Shown: positions 17,818 to 26,789 of the stretch, piece by piece
Numbering within the stretch: position 1 is the first letter of the stretch
Layout of the letters: each line of letters begins with the position of its first letter
NCBI GenBank assembly: GCA_001709035.1
Contig: LVKA01000015.1
Location: forward strand, 1-64,000
DNA from: Candidatus Thiodiazotropha endoloripes
GTDB lineage: Bacteria; Pseudomonadota; Gammaproteobacteria; Chromatiales; Chromatiaceae
Direction of reading: 5' to 3'
Length of the DNA stretch: 64,000 bases
Notes under the pieces: model-generated
Seen by the model: the letters and a program-made list of their open reading frames with translations, nothing else
What the model was told of the DNA's origin: nothing
The model's database searches: none
Position numbers and translations under genes: made by a program

Positions 17818-18018
17818 ATGAATAAACTGCTGATTGCTACTCTACTTCTTGCAACAACCGGTCTGGTCTCTGCCAGCACAAGCGAAACCCTTCAACCCAA
17901 GGCTCCTACCGGCTTCGACGCATTTTACAGCATCGAAGATTACAATGACGCCTTCTATGGGGATGTATACAAGCAGAAGACCGCTGACCAGACTCCTGTT
18001 GTCCGCTTCGGTAAGTAA
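17818..18018 (+). CDS. Small secreted protein of unknown function
   Basis: A 66-residue protein with a signal peptide (residues 1-19, ending VSA) and a short mature part rich in Tyr, Asp and Phe (FDAFYSIEDYNDAFYGDVY). No cysteine and no family recognised. An AT-rich stretch with a possible -10 (TATAGT, about 17779) and an AGG shortly before the ATG precede it, and a strong terminator follows, so it looks like a small monocistronic gene. Confidence 0.6.
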   Translation: MNKLLIATLLLATTGLVSASTSETLQPKAPTGFDAFYSIEDYNDAFYGDVYKQKTADQTPVVRFGK

Positions 18019-18039
18019 TCGTCGCACTTTTCATACGAC

Positions 18040-18068
18040 AAACGCCGGGCCCTATGGGTCCGGTGTTT
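18040..18068 (+). terminator. Rho-independent terminator
   Basis: Stem AACGCCGGGCCC / GGTCCGGTGTT around loop TATG, followed by TTATTAT, 20 bases after the small secreted protein gene. Confidence 0.75.
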
Positions 18069-18245
18069 TATTATCTCTATCCTTTCTATTCCACCAGATC
18101 CCGTTAAGCATACCAGGTTGCATAGCTAGCGACCGAAAAAAAGAATGGCCAAAATGACGAGTGTTGAAGTTTCAGAAGTAGAATAAATGCAACAGATGGC
18201 GACAAGACAGGTCGGAAATAACCGCCTGTTCAGGTTCACTCGGCT

Positions 18246-18273
18246 TAGGGCCTGTTAACACTCAATCTTAATC
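18246..18273 (+). repeat. Dispersed palindromic repeat, copy 6
   Basis: TAGGGCCTGTTAACACT, then a diverged CAATCTTAAT; the right arm is lost. Confidence 0.6.
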
Positions 18274-18321
18274 GATATCGAACTGGATCATTTTTGTTAA
18301 ATGCATGCCAAGTATTACAAC

Positions 18322-18990
18322 AGGGCATGGTAGTCAACGGGACTGGTCCATTTGAACTTGCCAGTAACATCCATGCTACCGATACATCTGTCCATAGCTC
18401 GATGGCCGCGACTAGGTTTGCAGACCCTCATATACGATATGGACATGTTTACTAGTTGAATTCGATGGAAGAAAACGCAACAGCTCACATCGACATTAAC
18501 GGTTGAAGCCACCAAATCAGTCTTCCCCAGGGACAACCTGTTGAGTTTAATGCCGGTGCCGATCAGGGCGTTTCCACTGTAATTTCGAGTGGTCTGACCA
18601 TCCTGGTTGCTCATCGCGGTCATCCGGAATGTGCCTCGTGGTCTGCAGATGCCTCTCCCATGCCTACAGTTGCTACAGAACTTTGGGGGATTCGCACAAT
18701 CAGTGCGTATGTAGGTGCGATGAAAGTAACACCCATCTGGCTGCCTATGCGAGTGACGGCTCAAGTATCAGTATGATATTAAATTCTGGAGACAGGAGAT
18801 GGCTTGGGGGTAGGAGCTTCCAATTTAACGATACAAAGCTGGGTGGAGATTCAGCGATATACTTTACTGCAGACAAACCATCAGTGCCGTGCAATTTGCT
18901 GCCAACGACGGTGCCGCTCAAACAGCCTTTTATCCGACCTCACTACTCAACAAACGGGCTGGTATACCACGGGACACCCATCCTTTAGGT
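18322..18990 (+). pseudogene. Decayed secreted or surface protein gene
   Basis: Reading across several stops and frame changes gives a continuous protein-like text: MVVNGTGPFELASNIHATD, PVEFNAGADQGVSTVISSG, then GGDSAIYFTADKP, VQFAANDGAAQTAFYPTSLL. This style is that of extracellular IgGFc-binding-like or adhesin-type beta-rich proteins, where TADKPI-A-Q phrases are common. At least two in-frame stops and two frameshifts are present, so it cannot be made as one protein. The assignment to a surface protein is tentative. Confidence 0.4.
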
Positions 18991-19031
18991 GTCTTATTTG
19001 TTTTCTTATTTTAGTTGTTTATTTGGGAGGC

Positions 19032-20267
19032 TCAGACAGATTGGTCTTCAGTCTGATTTTGCTTCGATCTGAATAGGCGTTTGTATAATTTGCGCAAGAT
19101 CCTGAAAGACTTCTCGTGTATTGCAAGTAGACGATTGTTGTAAAAATAGACAACCTCAACGTCTTTATAGATTTTCGTATATTTAGTTTTGTAGCTGTTG
19201 AAATCGCTGTCCGGTAAAAAGTCGTACTCTGTAAACTCGGAATCGATGGCATCTTCGATGCAGTAGGCATGCATGATATATCCGAGGGCAACGTTCCGGT
19301 TCGCTTCCGAAATTCCGGATTGATAGTAGTAGATCTTACCTTCGTATTTGATTAAATAGATAGCCGCCAGACTCTCACCGTCATTCTCGATAAAGCTTAG
19401 ATCCAGGTGATCATTATCGAGCATCGTGCGGGTCATAATCTTGTGAAAATCATGAAAATTTCTGTCTGAAAATGAGCCTACGACACCCCTTGAGCCCCAC
19501 CAGGACTGGTGTAGATTGACCAGTGTCGCGTAATCAGAACTCAACCCGTTATGATCTGCTGTTTTTCTGAAACTGATGTTTTTGAAATTTCTTTCAAACT
19601 TGCGTTGCTCGCGCCTGATTTTATAGCGCATTGACGCGGAAATGCTCTGCATATAAGCATCCCAGTTATCGGGAAGATTGATGTAAGGGCTGAATAGTAC
19701 TTGTTTAGTATATCTTTCTAATCCTCTGTCATTGAAAGTATTTAGTAAATATTCGATGCTGGCCGAGTTGACGTCGACTCGTGAAAAATAGAACTTGTCA
19801 CAATCAATGCGGTTAACTACTTGCTCTAAAACCAAGCCAAACAGTTTATCCTTATCCAAATTGTCTGTTCGATAGATTAAGTCTGAGTAGACAGAACAGA
19901 CATCACCCTGACTGGTATCCTGTGTGCCGAGGAACATGAGTACTTTGAAGGGGTAAAACTTGAATAAATATTTTTTACGGGTGAAAAAAGGAGCTATACA
20001 TACGATAGTGTCGTTATCCCTGACTACAATGATATTTAACTCGTCGGATGATTGAGCGTAGATATCCCACCAGTTGGATATCCATTCCCAACGCATGAAG
20101 TATGTATCTGTAGGGGAATCTGAAAGCAGCTCATTCCAAATACATTCCAGTTGCTTAAAGTCGTTATAGGTTTTAATTACTTCAACTGAGTAATTTGATG
20201 GGGATTTGTTGACCTCTTCATCATCAGACTTGTTGGTTGAGGATATCGGCGGAGGGTTGTATAGCAT
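19032..20267 (-). CDS. GNAT/FemAB-type (CelD/BcsL-like) acyltransferase
   Basis: A 411-residue cytoplasmic protein without signal or membrane segments. Layout matches the GNAT acetyltransferase-6 (PF13480-type) family: an N-terminal half with MRWEWISNWWDIY and a C-terminal GNAT domain with SMRYKIRREQRKFER, LHQSWWGSRGV, LAAIYLIKYEGKIYYYQSGI and LGYIMHAYCIEDAI. Members are found in capsule, cellulose and peptidoglycan-related pathways and transfer acyl or aminoacyl groups. No polysaccharide genes are nearby, so the substrate is unknown. It appears to be a single-gene unit. Confidence 0.75.
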   Translation of the reverse strand: MLYNPPPISSTNKSDDEEVNKSPSNYSVEVIKTYNDFKQLECIWNELLSDSPTDTYFMRWEWISNWWDIYAQSSDELNIIVVRDNDTIVCIAPFFTRKKYLFKFYPFKVLMFLGTQDTSQGDVCSVYSDLIYRTDNLDKDKLFGLVLEQVVNRIDCDKFYFSRVDVNSASIEYLLNTFNDRGLERYTKQVLFSPYINLPDNWDAYMQSISASMRYKIRREQRKFERNFKNISFRKTADHNGLSSDYATLVNLHQSWWGSRGVVGSFSDRNFHDFHKIMTRTMLDNDHLDLSFIENDGESLAAIYLIKYEGKIYYYQSGISEANRNVALGYIMHAYCIEDAIDSEFTEYDFLPDSDFNSYKTKYTKIYKDVEVVYFYNNRLLAIHEKSFRILRKLYKRLFRSKQNQTEDQSV

Positions 20268-20606
20268 AGGGCTCTATTATGATTGCTTGTTTAGTATTGA
20301 GATAAGGGTCAGCACAAATCCGTGTAGCTGTATCTATCTCTCAAGGCTTAAGCCATTAGAATGAAATATCCAATCGCCAATAAACCCCATACACCTTAGA
20401 TAGCCGAAATATGATCTGTAACTGCCTGTACAACGTGATATTGTAGTACAAGAAGCCTAATTGTTTCATCATAGTAATATAATTCTTCTGTCACAAAAAT
20501 AACAGTACAAACAGTGACCTAAGCATCAGCATTTCGGTAATGTGCACTTTAAATTGGGAATTATCTTCCCATATTCCGAATTGTAAGTATTGATACAAGA
20601 TGTGTT
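20268..20606. other. Intergenic, nothing recognised
   Basis: AT-rich spacer between the acyltransferase gene and a dead transposase. No frame, repeat or strong hairpin was seen. Confidence 0.4.
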
Positions 20607-20992
20607 GTGGCTGCTGACCCGGGTTTATTGACGGATAGATTGAACCGGGCGGCTAGGAGCATCAGCAAAGGTTTCGAGTCTGCACTTTTTAAAGCTGGTA
20701 ATAAGGTAAATCCTGGTTCTGTTGGAAGTCCCCCTACTACCTATGTGTCTCCCGCTGCATCCGGCGTGCTTTTCTCTTTGGTTTCGATACGCTTTCTGGC
20801 AAAAGCTATGAACATCAACGGTAGCGGATCGTTGATCGCATGAAACTATTGGCGGAGCTTTTCGCCATTGATATCTGTGCACGCCGTGATATCCAATCCC
20901 GACCACACTATCCTTCATGTTGATACGCAGACTGCTCACGATTGGACTGAGCAAGAGCTCGAGGCCTTAGTTCAAATCTACAGAGTTAATTA
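20607..20992 (+). pseudogene. Remnant of a Y1 (IS200/REP-associated type) transposase
   Basis: Read across lesions the + strand gives GKSYEHQR, a stop, RIVDRMKLLAELFAIDICA, a frameshift, then ISNPDHTILHVDTQTAHDWTEQE. This matches the long Y1 transposase pattern (FAIDVCAYAVMSNHYHVVLHVD-A--W), with the His-hydrophobic-His motif already decayed (NPDHT for NHYH). The gene is truncated at both ends and stops at TTAATTAG. Non-functional. Confidence 0.6.
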
Positions 20993-21118
20993 GAAATTCC
21001 GTCTATTCTATGATCTTGGAGTAGGCCAACTCACCATAAAATATTTTTTCAAATTTCTGCTCATGTTGAAAACTGATATTTAATAAAGCCTACTCCACTC
21101 TGTCTGCCTACAGCCACA

Positions 21119-21649
21119 TTACTCACCAAGTGGCACAACTAGAACAGGTATCCTACATCGGCGAACTATGCGCCGAGTGGTATCGCCAATCACGGCATCC
21201 TTCACCGATACTCGGTTCCCATGTTTGCTAACCACCAGTAAATCGTATGCCCCTGTATGGGCCTCCTCAAGGATTTTTTCCAGTGCCCCACCTACTTCGA
21301 CCTTCACTTCATAGCTCAACACAGGCTGTTCAGGTTGATTAGAGATGCACTCCTCGCAAAACTGCTCAACATTCTTGATGGCAACATCGTCTCTTTTCCG
21401 TGTGACCAGTATCTTTCTGGCTTCATCCAGGCTTCTGCTCACCAGTTCCTTCCACAGGTCATCGCCCATATAACTCGCTAAACTTTGCAGGTCGCGGTCA
21501 TCCACCACGTGAAAAACAGTCAGTCCGGAATCATTGTAACGGGCAATGGTTGCCGCATGCAGAAATCCCTGCCGTCCAGACTCGGACAAGTCGGTAACAT
21601 AGAGGATTTTTTTATATTCGATCTGTTTTAAAAGGTTTGATTTCGACAT
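21119..21649 (-). CDS. Universal stress protein, UspA family
   Basis: A 176-residue protein with the UspA fold. It begins KKILYVTDLSESGRQGFLHAATIA, includes YDLLVVSKHGNR and ends DTTRRIVRRCRIPVLVV, the nucleotide-binding end of the domain (usually G-x2-G-x9-G-S/T). Here the usual G-S/T is replaced by DTT, so ATP binding is uncertain. It starts 10 bases after the TRAP permease gene stop in the same direction, and UspA proteins are known partners of TRAP transporters (for example TeaD with TeaABC), where they adjust uptake. Confidence 0.85.
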   Translation of the reverse strand: MSKSNLLKQIEYKKILYVTDLSESGRQGFLHAATIARYNDSGLTVFHVVDDRDLQSLASYMGDDLWKELVSRSLDEARKILVTRKRDDVAIKNVEQFCEECISNQPEQPVLSYEVKVEVGGALEKILEEAHTGAYDLLVVSKHGNRVSVKDAVIGDTTRRIVRRCRIPVLVVPLGE

Positions 21650-21659
21650 GATTTCATCC

Positions 21660-23393
21660 TCAGATGGTGGCCGGCTTACTGCGCTTGAGCCAGATTCCGC
21701 TTAGAAACCAGCTATACGCCCAGGTACCAAAAAACACCAGTACAAAGGTCACCGCGATATCTGTTGCACTTCCATCCAGGGAGAACGCAGGCACGTATCC
21801 GAAAATAAACGGCGCCAGATAAAGGAACTTGGCGAACTTGAATGCGATCCATGCAGTTGCCCACATATTCGCCTTGGCGATTGTCGCACCGGCAAAGGCT
21901 GCAATGCAGACCGGAGGTGTGATATTTGAGTCCTGCGACAGCCAGTAAACAATCATATGGGCAGCAAGGGGGTTAATTCCCAGTTCAGTTAACGCCGGCA
22001 CCGCAACCACCGCAGTGATCAGATAAGCAGCGGTGACAGGCACCCCCATACCGAGAATCAACGAAGCCAGGGCAATAAACAATATCGTGAGCCACAGCTT
22101 TCCGTCTGCGAGTTCGATAACGATATCTGCAAAGGTCAATATCAGGCCGCTATAGGTCAGTACACCAATGATGATGCCGATCACGCCAACCGTTGCACCA
22201 ATTTTTAGGCTGGACTCTGCGCCGGCTCGGGAGGCATGCACGAATCCTTTAAGATCAATACGGGTTTTTTTGCGAAACCAGCTGACAACAATACAGGTAA
22301 CAATGCCGAGAATTGCCGAGTAGCCCGGTGAATAGCCTGCCAGCATGAAAATGGTAATCATGACCAGCGGTAGCACATAGAACCACTCCTTTTTCAGGAT
22401 ATCCATTGCTTTTTCCTTACTGGGCTCACCGACAATGTTTTCTTTTTTAGCCTCGTAATGCACCATCATAAAAACGCTAAAGAAATACATCAGCGCAGGG
22501 AATATCGCCACCAGCATGATCTGCGAATAGGGCAAACCGGTCAGTTCCGCCATGATGAACCCGCCCGCACCCATAATCGGTGGCATGAACATTCCACCCA
22601 GGGATGCAGCCGGTTCTATGCCACCTGCCACATGTGGGCGAAACCCTGCTTTTTTCATCATCGGAATGGTAAATGCACCGGTGGAAACTGTATTGGCAAT
22701 GGCACTACCCGAAATCGATCCGAACAAACCGGATGCAATCACCGATACCTTGCCAGGGCCACCAATCTTGTGACCTACCGCTGCCAGCGGGAAGTCAATA
22801 AAAAATCTCTGCGCACCACTTTTCTCCAGGAATGCGCCAAAAATCACAAACAGGATGATATAGGTCGCCAGCACGTTGGCCATGATGCCGAAGACACCAT
22901 CGCTCTTGTAGAAAATGCTGACACAGAGCAGTGGAAAGGTGTCTCCCGCATGCTGAATCACTTCCGGTATCCATTCGGAATCGCCATAGACCCCGAACAG
23001 CAACATAATGGTACCTATTACCACAAACACCGTGCCTACCACACGACGGGCAACTTCGATACCAACCAGCACACCCGCTACTGCAATCCATGTATCCAGT
23101 TCGTTCTCTGCACCAGCACGATAGTTGATGGCCTCAAAATTCAGTATCCAATAGCCTAGTGTAACTATGGCTACCACCATCAGTAAGTAGTCCCAAATGC
23201 GCCCATAGATACCGCCCCAATTGGAGCGGTAAAGCAGAAAAACCAGGATGTAGGTGATAATAACGTAAACACCACGATGAAACTGTGTGGCTGCTGGCTC
23301 CAGTACTGCGGAATAGGAATAAAACAGCACCAGACCGATGGCCATGGCATCGAATGCCCATTGCTCAAACTTGTTCAGTTTACTAAACAGCAT
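21660..23393 (-). CDS. TRAP transporter, fused small and large permease (TAXI type)
   Basis: A 577-residue membrane protein with many hydrophobic segments. An N-terminal part of about four helices (DctQ-like) is fused to a DctM-like domain with the typical GGMFMPPIMGAGGFIMAELTG and ASLILGMGVPVTAAYLI segments. Such fusions go with TAXI-type binding proteins, and one is encoded upstream in the same direction. The transporter uses a sodium or proton gradient to import organic acids or amino acids. The substrate cannot be read from sequence. Gene order SBP, permease, uspA is consistent with one operon. Confidence 0.87.
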   Translation of the reverse strand: MLFSKLNKFEQWAFDAMAIGLVLFYSYSAVLEPAATQFHRGVYVIITYILVFLLYRSNWGGIYGRIWDYLLMVVAIVTLGYWILNFEAINYRAGAENELDTWIAVAGVLVGIEVARRVVGTVFVVIGTIMLLFGVYGDSEWIPEVIQHAGDTFPLLCVSIFYKSDGVFGIMANVLATYIILFVIFGAFLEKSGAQRFFIDFPLAAVGHKIGGPGKVSVIASGLFGSISGSAIANTVSTGAFTIPMMKKAGFRPHVAGGIEPAASLGGMFMPPIMGAGGFIMAELTGLPYSQIMLVAIFPALMYFFSVFMMVHYEAKKENIVGEPSKEKAMDILKKEWFYVLPLVMITIFMLAGYSPGYSAILGIVTCIVVSWFRKKTRIDLKGFVHASRAGAESSLKIGATVGVIGIIIGVLTYSGLILTFADIVIELADGKLWLTILFIALASLILGMGVPVTAAYLITAVVAVPALTELGINPLAAHMIVYWLSQDSNITPPVCIAAFAGATIAKANMWATAWIAFKFAKFLYLAPFIFGYVPAFSLDGSATDIAVTFVLVFFGTWAYSWFLSGIWLKRSKPATI

Positions 23394-23443
23394 GCCCCAC
23401 CCTCATTCTTTGTGATTATTTTGTTTTGAAACCTGCCCCTGTT

Positions 23444-23473
23444 AAAAAAGGGCGGGAGTAATTCCCGCCCTTT
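23444..23473 (-). terminator. Hairpin between binding-protein and permease genes
   Basis: On the - strand: AAAGGGCGGGA, loop ATTAC, TCCCGCCCTTT, then TTT. It lies 19 bases after the TAXI protein stop and before the permease start, so it probably acts as a partial terminator or mRNA stabiliser that keeps the binding protein in excess. Confidence 0.8.
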
Positions 23474-23491
23474 GGCTAGGTCGAGTATGGC

Positions 23492-24460
23492 TTACATCAT
23501 GCCTTTTTCTTTCCAGAACTTGATCGCACCCGGATGCCAAGGAGTCACCACACCCTGAGTACCTGTCTCCAGACTCATGTTTTTGAAGGTTTTTTTCTGC
23601 TGCTTCATGTGCGCCAGACCTTCATCAGTATAGATGGCCGAAAGCATCTTATAAACCGTATCTTCTGAAACGTCTTTGTTCGCCACCCACAGTGCAGAGT
23701 CCTGGAATGATGGGGAGTCGTAATCAACGCCACGATAAGTACCGGCAGGCACTGAGAGTTGGGAGAAGTAGGGGTACTGGTCAAAGAAACCACTCTCCTT
23801 GGCATCCTTACCCAGGTCGATCAACTCAATGTCATTGGTCTGCGCCGCCATGATCACAGCACCACTTGGGAATGCGGTAAACAGCCAGAACGCATCCAGC
23901 TGGTTGTTACCGAATGCCGATGCGGCATCGTTGTAACCCATTGCATTACGCTCAACCTTATCCCAAACACCCATATGGGTGAAGAACAGCTCACAGTTGG
24001 CGAAAGCACCAGAACCTGCATTACCGACACCGACCTTCTTTCCAGCCAGGTCCTTGGTACTCTTGATACCGGAGCCCTTGCGAACAACCAACTGTGCAGG
24101 TGCACCATACAACCAGGCTACCGCCATGACATTTTCGTACTTCTTGGTATCGTTCTTCATCTGGCCGTTACGCCCCAGATAGACATGACCGGAATAGACC
24201 GTTCCCATCTGCGCTTTGCCGGAATTCACCTTACGCAGGTTTTCCACTGAACCGGCAGATGACTGAGCGCGAACACGAAAATCCTTCGAACTCTTGATAG
24301 GCTTGTAGACCTGAATAGCGTTGGCCACAACCTGGAAGGTACCGCCTGCCGGGCCGCCACTGAAGACGACGCGCTCTTTGGCCGCCTGCGCTGACATCGG
24401 TATTGATAAAGCAGCTGTCAGTAAGGCTACACTACTGGTTAAAAAGACTCTTCTTTTCAT
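23492..24460 (-). CDS. TAXI-family TRAP solute-binding protein
   Basis: A 322-residue periplasmic protein with a signal peptide ending SAQA (about residue 26). It shows TAXI-family features: VVFSGGPAGGTFQVVANAI near the start, LVVRKGSGIKSTKDLAGKKVGVGNAGSGAFANCELFF (about 125-160) and GVVTPWHPGAIKFWKEKG at the end. It captures the solute for the fused permease. A GGTGG ribosome binding site precedes the ATG. Confidence 0.88.
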   Translation of the reverse strand: MKRRVFLTSSVALLTAALSIPMSAQAAKERVVFSGGPAGGTFQVVANAIQVYKPIKSSKDFRVRAQSSAGSVENLRKVNSGKAQMGTVYSGHVYLGRNGQMKNDTKKYENVMAVAWLYGAPAQLVVRKGSGIKSTKDLAGKKVGVGNAGSGAFANCELFFTHMGVWDKVERNAMGYNDAASAFGNNQLDAFWLFTAFPSGAVIMAAQTNDIELIDLGKDAKESGFFDQYPYFSQLSVPAGTYRGVDYDSPSFQDSALWVANKDVSEDTVYKMLSAIYTDEGLAHMKQQKKTFKNMSLETGTQGVVTPWHPGAIKFWKEKGMM

Positions 24461-24964
24461 TGATCCACCTATTTATTTTCTATAGATTGAGAAATTGACT
24501 CGATAAACTCGAGCAATGAAGAAAGGATAGCCGCAAATGTCACGCCAGTTCATGATACAAACATCATAATTTTGTAAGTCACTGATTTAATTGAGAAAAA
24601 AAATATCGAAAAAATACAGGTTTTCAAACAGATTGGCGGAATTCCACCCATCTGCAGCACAATCCCTGGCGGGAACCCGAAAAAAGCGTTACCTAGCATG
24701 ATAACCGGTATCGTTGGTTAACCAGACCGTTTTTATGCATCTTGTCATACAGCGTCTTTCTTGGTAACTAGAGCAACACCATCCGGCCCTTAACCACGCC
24801 ACCCGATTATGATAGCGCTTGTTCAGTCAAGGCAGGTTCAAACGCTTTGACGTTCAGGATTTAGGAATGGATGTCTTGCTTTAATGTTTTATCGCACCCC
24901 CTGCTGAACATTATAGTGATTGTGTGAACCCAAAAACAATCCAGTCACAGAACCCTGTTGATGA
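24461..24964. other. Intergenic, promoter region of the TRAP operon
   Basis: About 500 bases between a - strand gene start and the end of the next - strand gene. It should hold the TRAP promoter. No gene, repeat-family copy or clear terminator was recognised. Confidence 0.4.
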
Positions 24965-26287
24965 TCAGTCGATTAACTGCTGTGCAAGGAGTTGTACCGG
25001 GTGCATCACCTGGCCTTTAAAACCGGCATCGCGAGCCCCGCTCGCAAGGTGCAGTGCGCAAGTGAGGTTGGTTGTAACCAGTATATCCGCGCCACCCAAT
25101 GTCAGAGCGGCGACCTTCTCATCTCTCATGGGATTGGCCAGTTCAGGCTGAGTAACCATCTTTGTGCCCCCGGCACCGCAACAGATCTGATTGTCGGTAA
25201 GGGATGTGATCTTAAGACCGGGGATCTTTGCCAATAATCGATAAGCCAGAGTTTGGTTTTTTAGGGCGTTGCGTTGACTGCAAGGTTCATGCACGACAAC
25301 CTGCGTCTGCAGTGGATTGAATTGTAGTTCATGGAAAAGATCACTCTGATCTAAATAGTCCAGAACATCGAGGAATGATGGTATTTCATCCGGAATTTTT
25401 TCCCAACACCCCATGAGTGCGGGATAATCATTCAGAAAGGCACCACAACCGCTTGAGTTGTAGATGACAGTACTGGAGTTGGTAAAGGCGGTCAGATTCT
25501 GTTCCAAACAGACTTTTGCCTGACTCATCTCTCCATTATGGGCATAGGCAGCACCACAACAAGTCTGATTTTCAACCACAGTCACGTCACAGCCAATCCG
25601 GGACAGTAATGTAGTGGTCGCATTGTGAGTGCGTGTATCGAATAGACTGGCTATACAACCGGTGAACAGGATTACTTCCCTCAAGGGCGGATCCACCCGA
25701 GTTTGTGCAAAACCGACAATCGGCTGTGGGTCGTGAGGCGTCGGGAGTAACACCAATAATGGCTGAATGCTTTTCAGAAACGGTAGCTTCGCCAACAGCG
25801 CAAAGAGTCGTGGTAATCCACTGCGTTGATAGATGCGGATCGAATGATTCAATCGTCGCCGGGTTGTCTCGCCTCCCATGGCCAATGCAAGTATCCATGA
25901 AACCAGCAAGCTCTTGCTAGGCTTGAAATGATCACCCTCAAGCGCCTGCCGGTAGAGCTCAGCAAAAGCCATTTTTGACGGGCATAAGGTTTCACAGGCT
26001 TGACACAGCGTACAGGAAGCCAAAGCGGCCTGCTCATTCATATCAAGTGCCTCGCCTTTTCGTACTGCTTTCTCCAACAAGCGGATTCGGCCACGAGGGC
26101 CATAGTTTTCTTCTGGCCTGATGCGATATGTTGGGCAACTGCCAACGCAGACGCCGCAACTTAAGCACTCTTGAGTATCAGGGATATAAGGGCCGAGAGA
26201 TTGGTTATTATCGAGCGATAAACCGTCAAAACCATAATCGGTCGAAAAAGATTCGAATCTAAAATCATTCAAATGACTGCACCTCAA
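24965..26287 (-). CDS. GlcF-like iron-sulfur protein (glycolate/lactate oxidase type)
   Basis: A 440-residue cytoplasmic protein. An N-terminal 2x[4Fe-4S] domain (CLSCGVCVGSCPTYR and CTLCQACETLCPS, about 40-105) is followed by two CCG domains (FTGCIAS...QTCCGAAYAHNG and HEPCSQR...QICCGAGG). That layout is GlcF or a related (Fe-S) subunit of FAD-linked glycolate/lactate dehydrogenases. No FAD-binding partner (GlcD/GlcE) is in the window. The frame opens at TTG 26287; a nearby TTG at 26272 has GAGG at better spacing, so the exact start is uncertain. Confidence 0.8.
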   Translation of the reverse strand: MRCSHLNDFRFESFSTDYGFDGLSLDNNQSLGPYIPDTQECLSCGVCVGSCPTYRIRPEENYGPRGRIRLLEKAVRKGEALDMNEQAALASCTLCQACETLCPSKMAFAELYRQALEGDHFKPSKSLLVSWILALAMGGETTRRRLNHSIRIYQRSGLPRLFALLAKLPFLKSIQPLLVLLPTPHDPQPIVGFAQTRVDPPLREVILFTGCIASLFDTRTHNATTTLLSRIGCDVTVVENQTCCGAAYAHNGEMSQAKVCLEQNLTAFTNSSTVIYNSSGCGAFLNDYPALMGCWEKIPDEIPSFLDVLDYLDQSDLFHELQFNPLQTQVVVHEPCSQRNALKNQTLAYRLLAKIPGLKITSLTDNQICCGAGGTKMVTQPELANPMRDEKVAALTLGGADILVTTNLTCALHLASGARDAGFKGQVMHPVQLLAQQLID

Positions 26288-26431
26288 GTAATCTCATAGA
26301 CGACATAAAGCAAGAACCACACCATCAACTTAATCTATTGTTTTTATTTTATTTTTTTATTTAGATAGCACGTGATTCCGATGAGTTACAACAGCTTGAG
26401 TAGCACGATGTGTCGTAATTCAGACAACGCC

Positions 26432-26606
26432 TCAATGTCGGATTTAAGGTGAGTGCCGTTAATTTTGAGTGATCTGATCAACCGCTGCATGTGCAGAAGT
26501 GGTGGTGAGATGGTTTGCCGTCTTCCGTCAGTATCAGTTAAAACACTACTCCGAAAACCGTGGTGCCGTAAGGCAAAGAAGAATGGCGTTTGGGATACCC
26601 GTAGGC
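26432..26606 (+). repeat. Diverged 175-base repeat, copy A (with 34703-34875)
   Basis: Shares with 34703-34875 the order of phrases GATTTAAGGTG, TGATCAA, AGAAGTGG, GGTTTGCCGTC, TCAGTAT, AAACAC, CCGTGG and GCCGTAAGGC. Translated, both give a similar text (F--F-QY--KH-S-NRGAVR-R), perhaps the tail of an old transposase. The family is not identified. Confidence 0.45.
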
Positions 26607-26616
26607 CTGTTAACGG
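26601..26616 (+). repeat. Possible partial dispersed repeat, copy 7
   Basis: GTAGGCCTGTTAACGG contains ten bases of the GGCCTGTTAACA core but none of the flanking arms. It may be a relic or chance. Confidence 0.25.
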
Positions 26617-26718
26617 CTTTTTTAGTATGTCATGTTTTTATTCTGTCCGGGGTCGTCTCACGTGTAGATTCAGAATCTCGCTTTTCGCTCCGGTGAACTC
26701 CTCGGCGTACTGGTATAC

Positions 26719-26747
26719 AAAAAAAGCCCCGTGATAACCACGGGGCT
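26719..26747 (-). terminator. Rho-independent terminator of the rhodanese-yeeE operon
   Basis: On the - strand: AGCCCCGTG, loop GTTAT, CACGGGGCT, then seven T. It lies 43 bases after the YeeE gene stop. A textbook terminator. Confidence 0.9.
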
Positions 26748-26789
26748 AAGGGCAACTATGTTAGCGCCATATACCAAGGAAAGTGAATA

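Noticed and set aside
22458-23159. A 233-codon frame opposite the TRAP permease gene
   Set aside because: Shadow of a strongly conserved gene on the other strand; no ribosome binding site or family.
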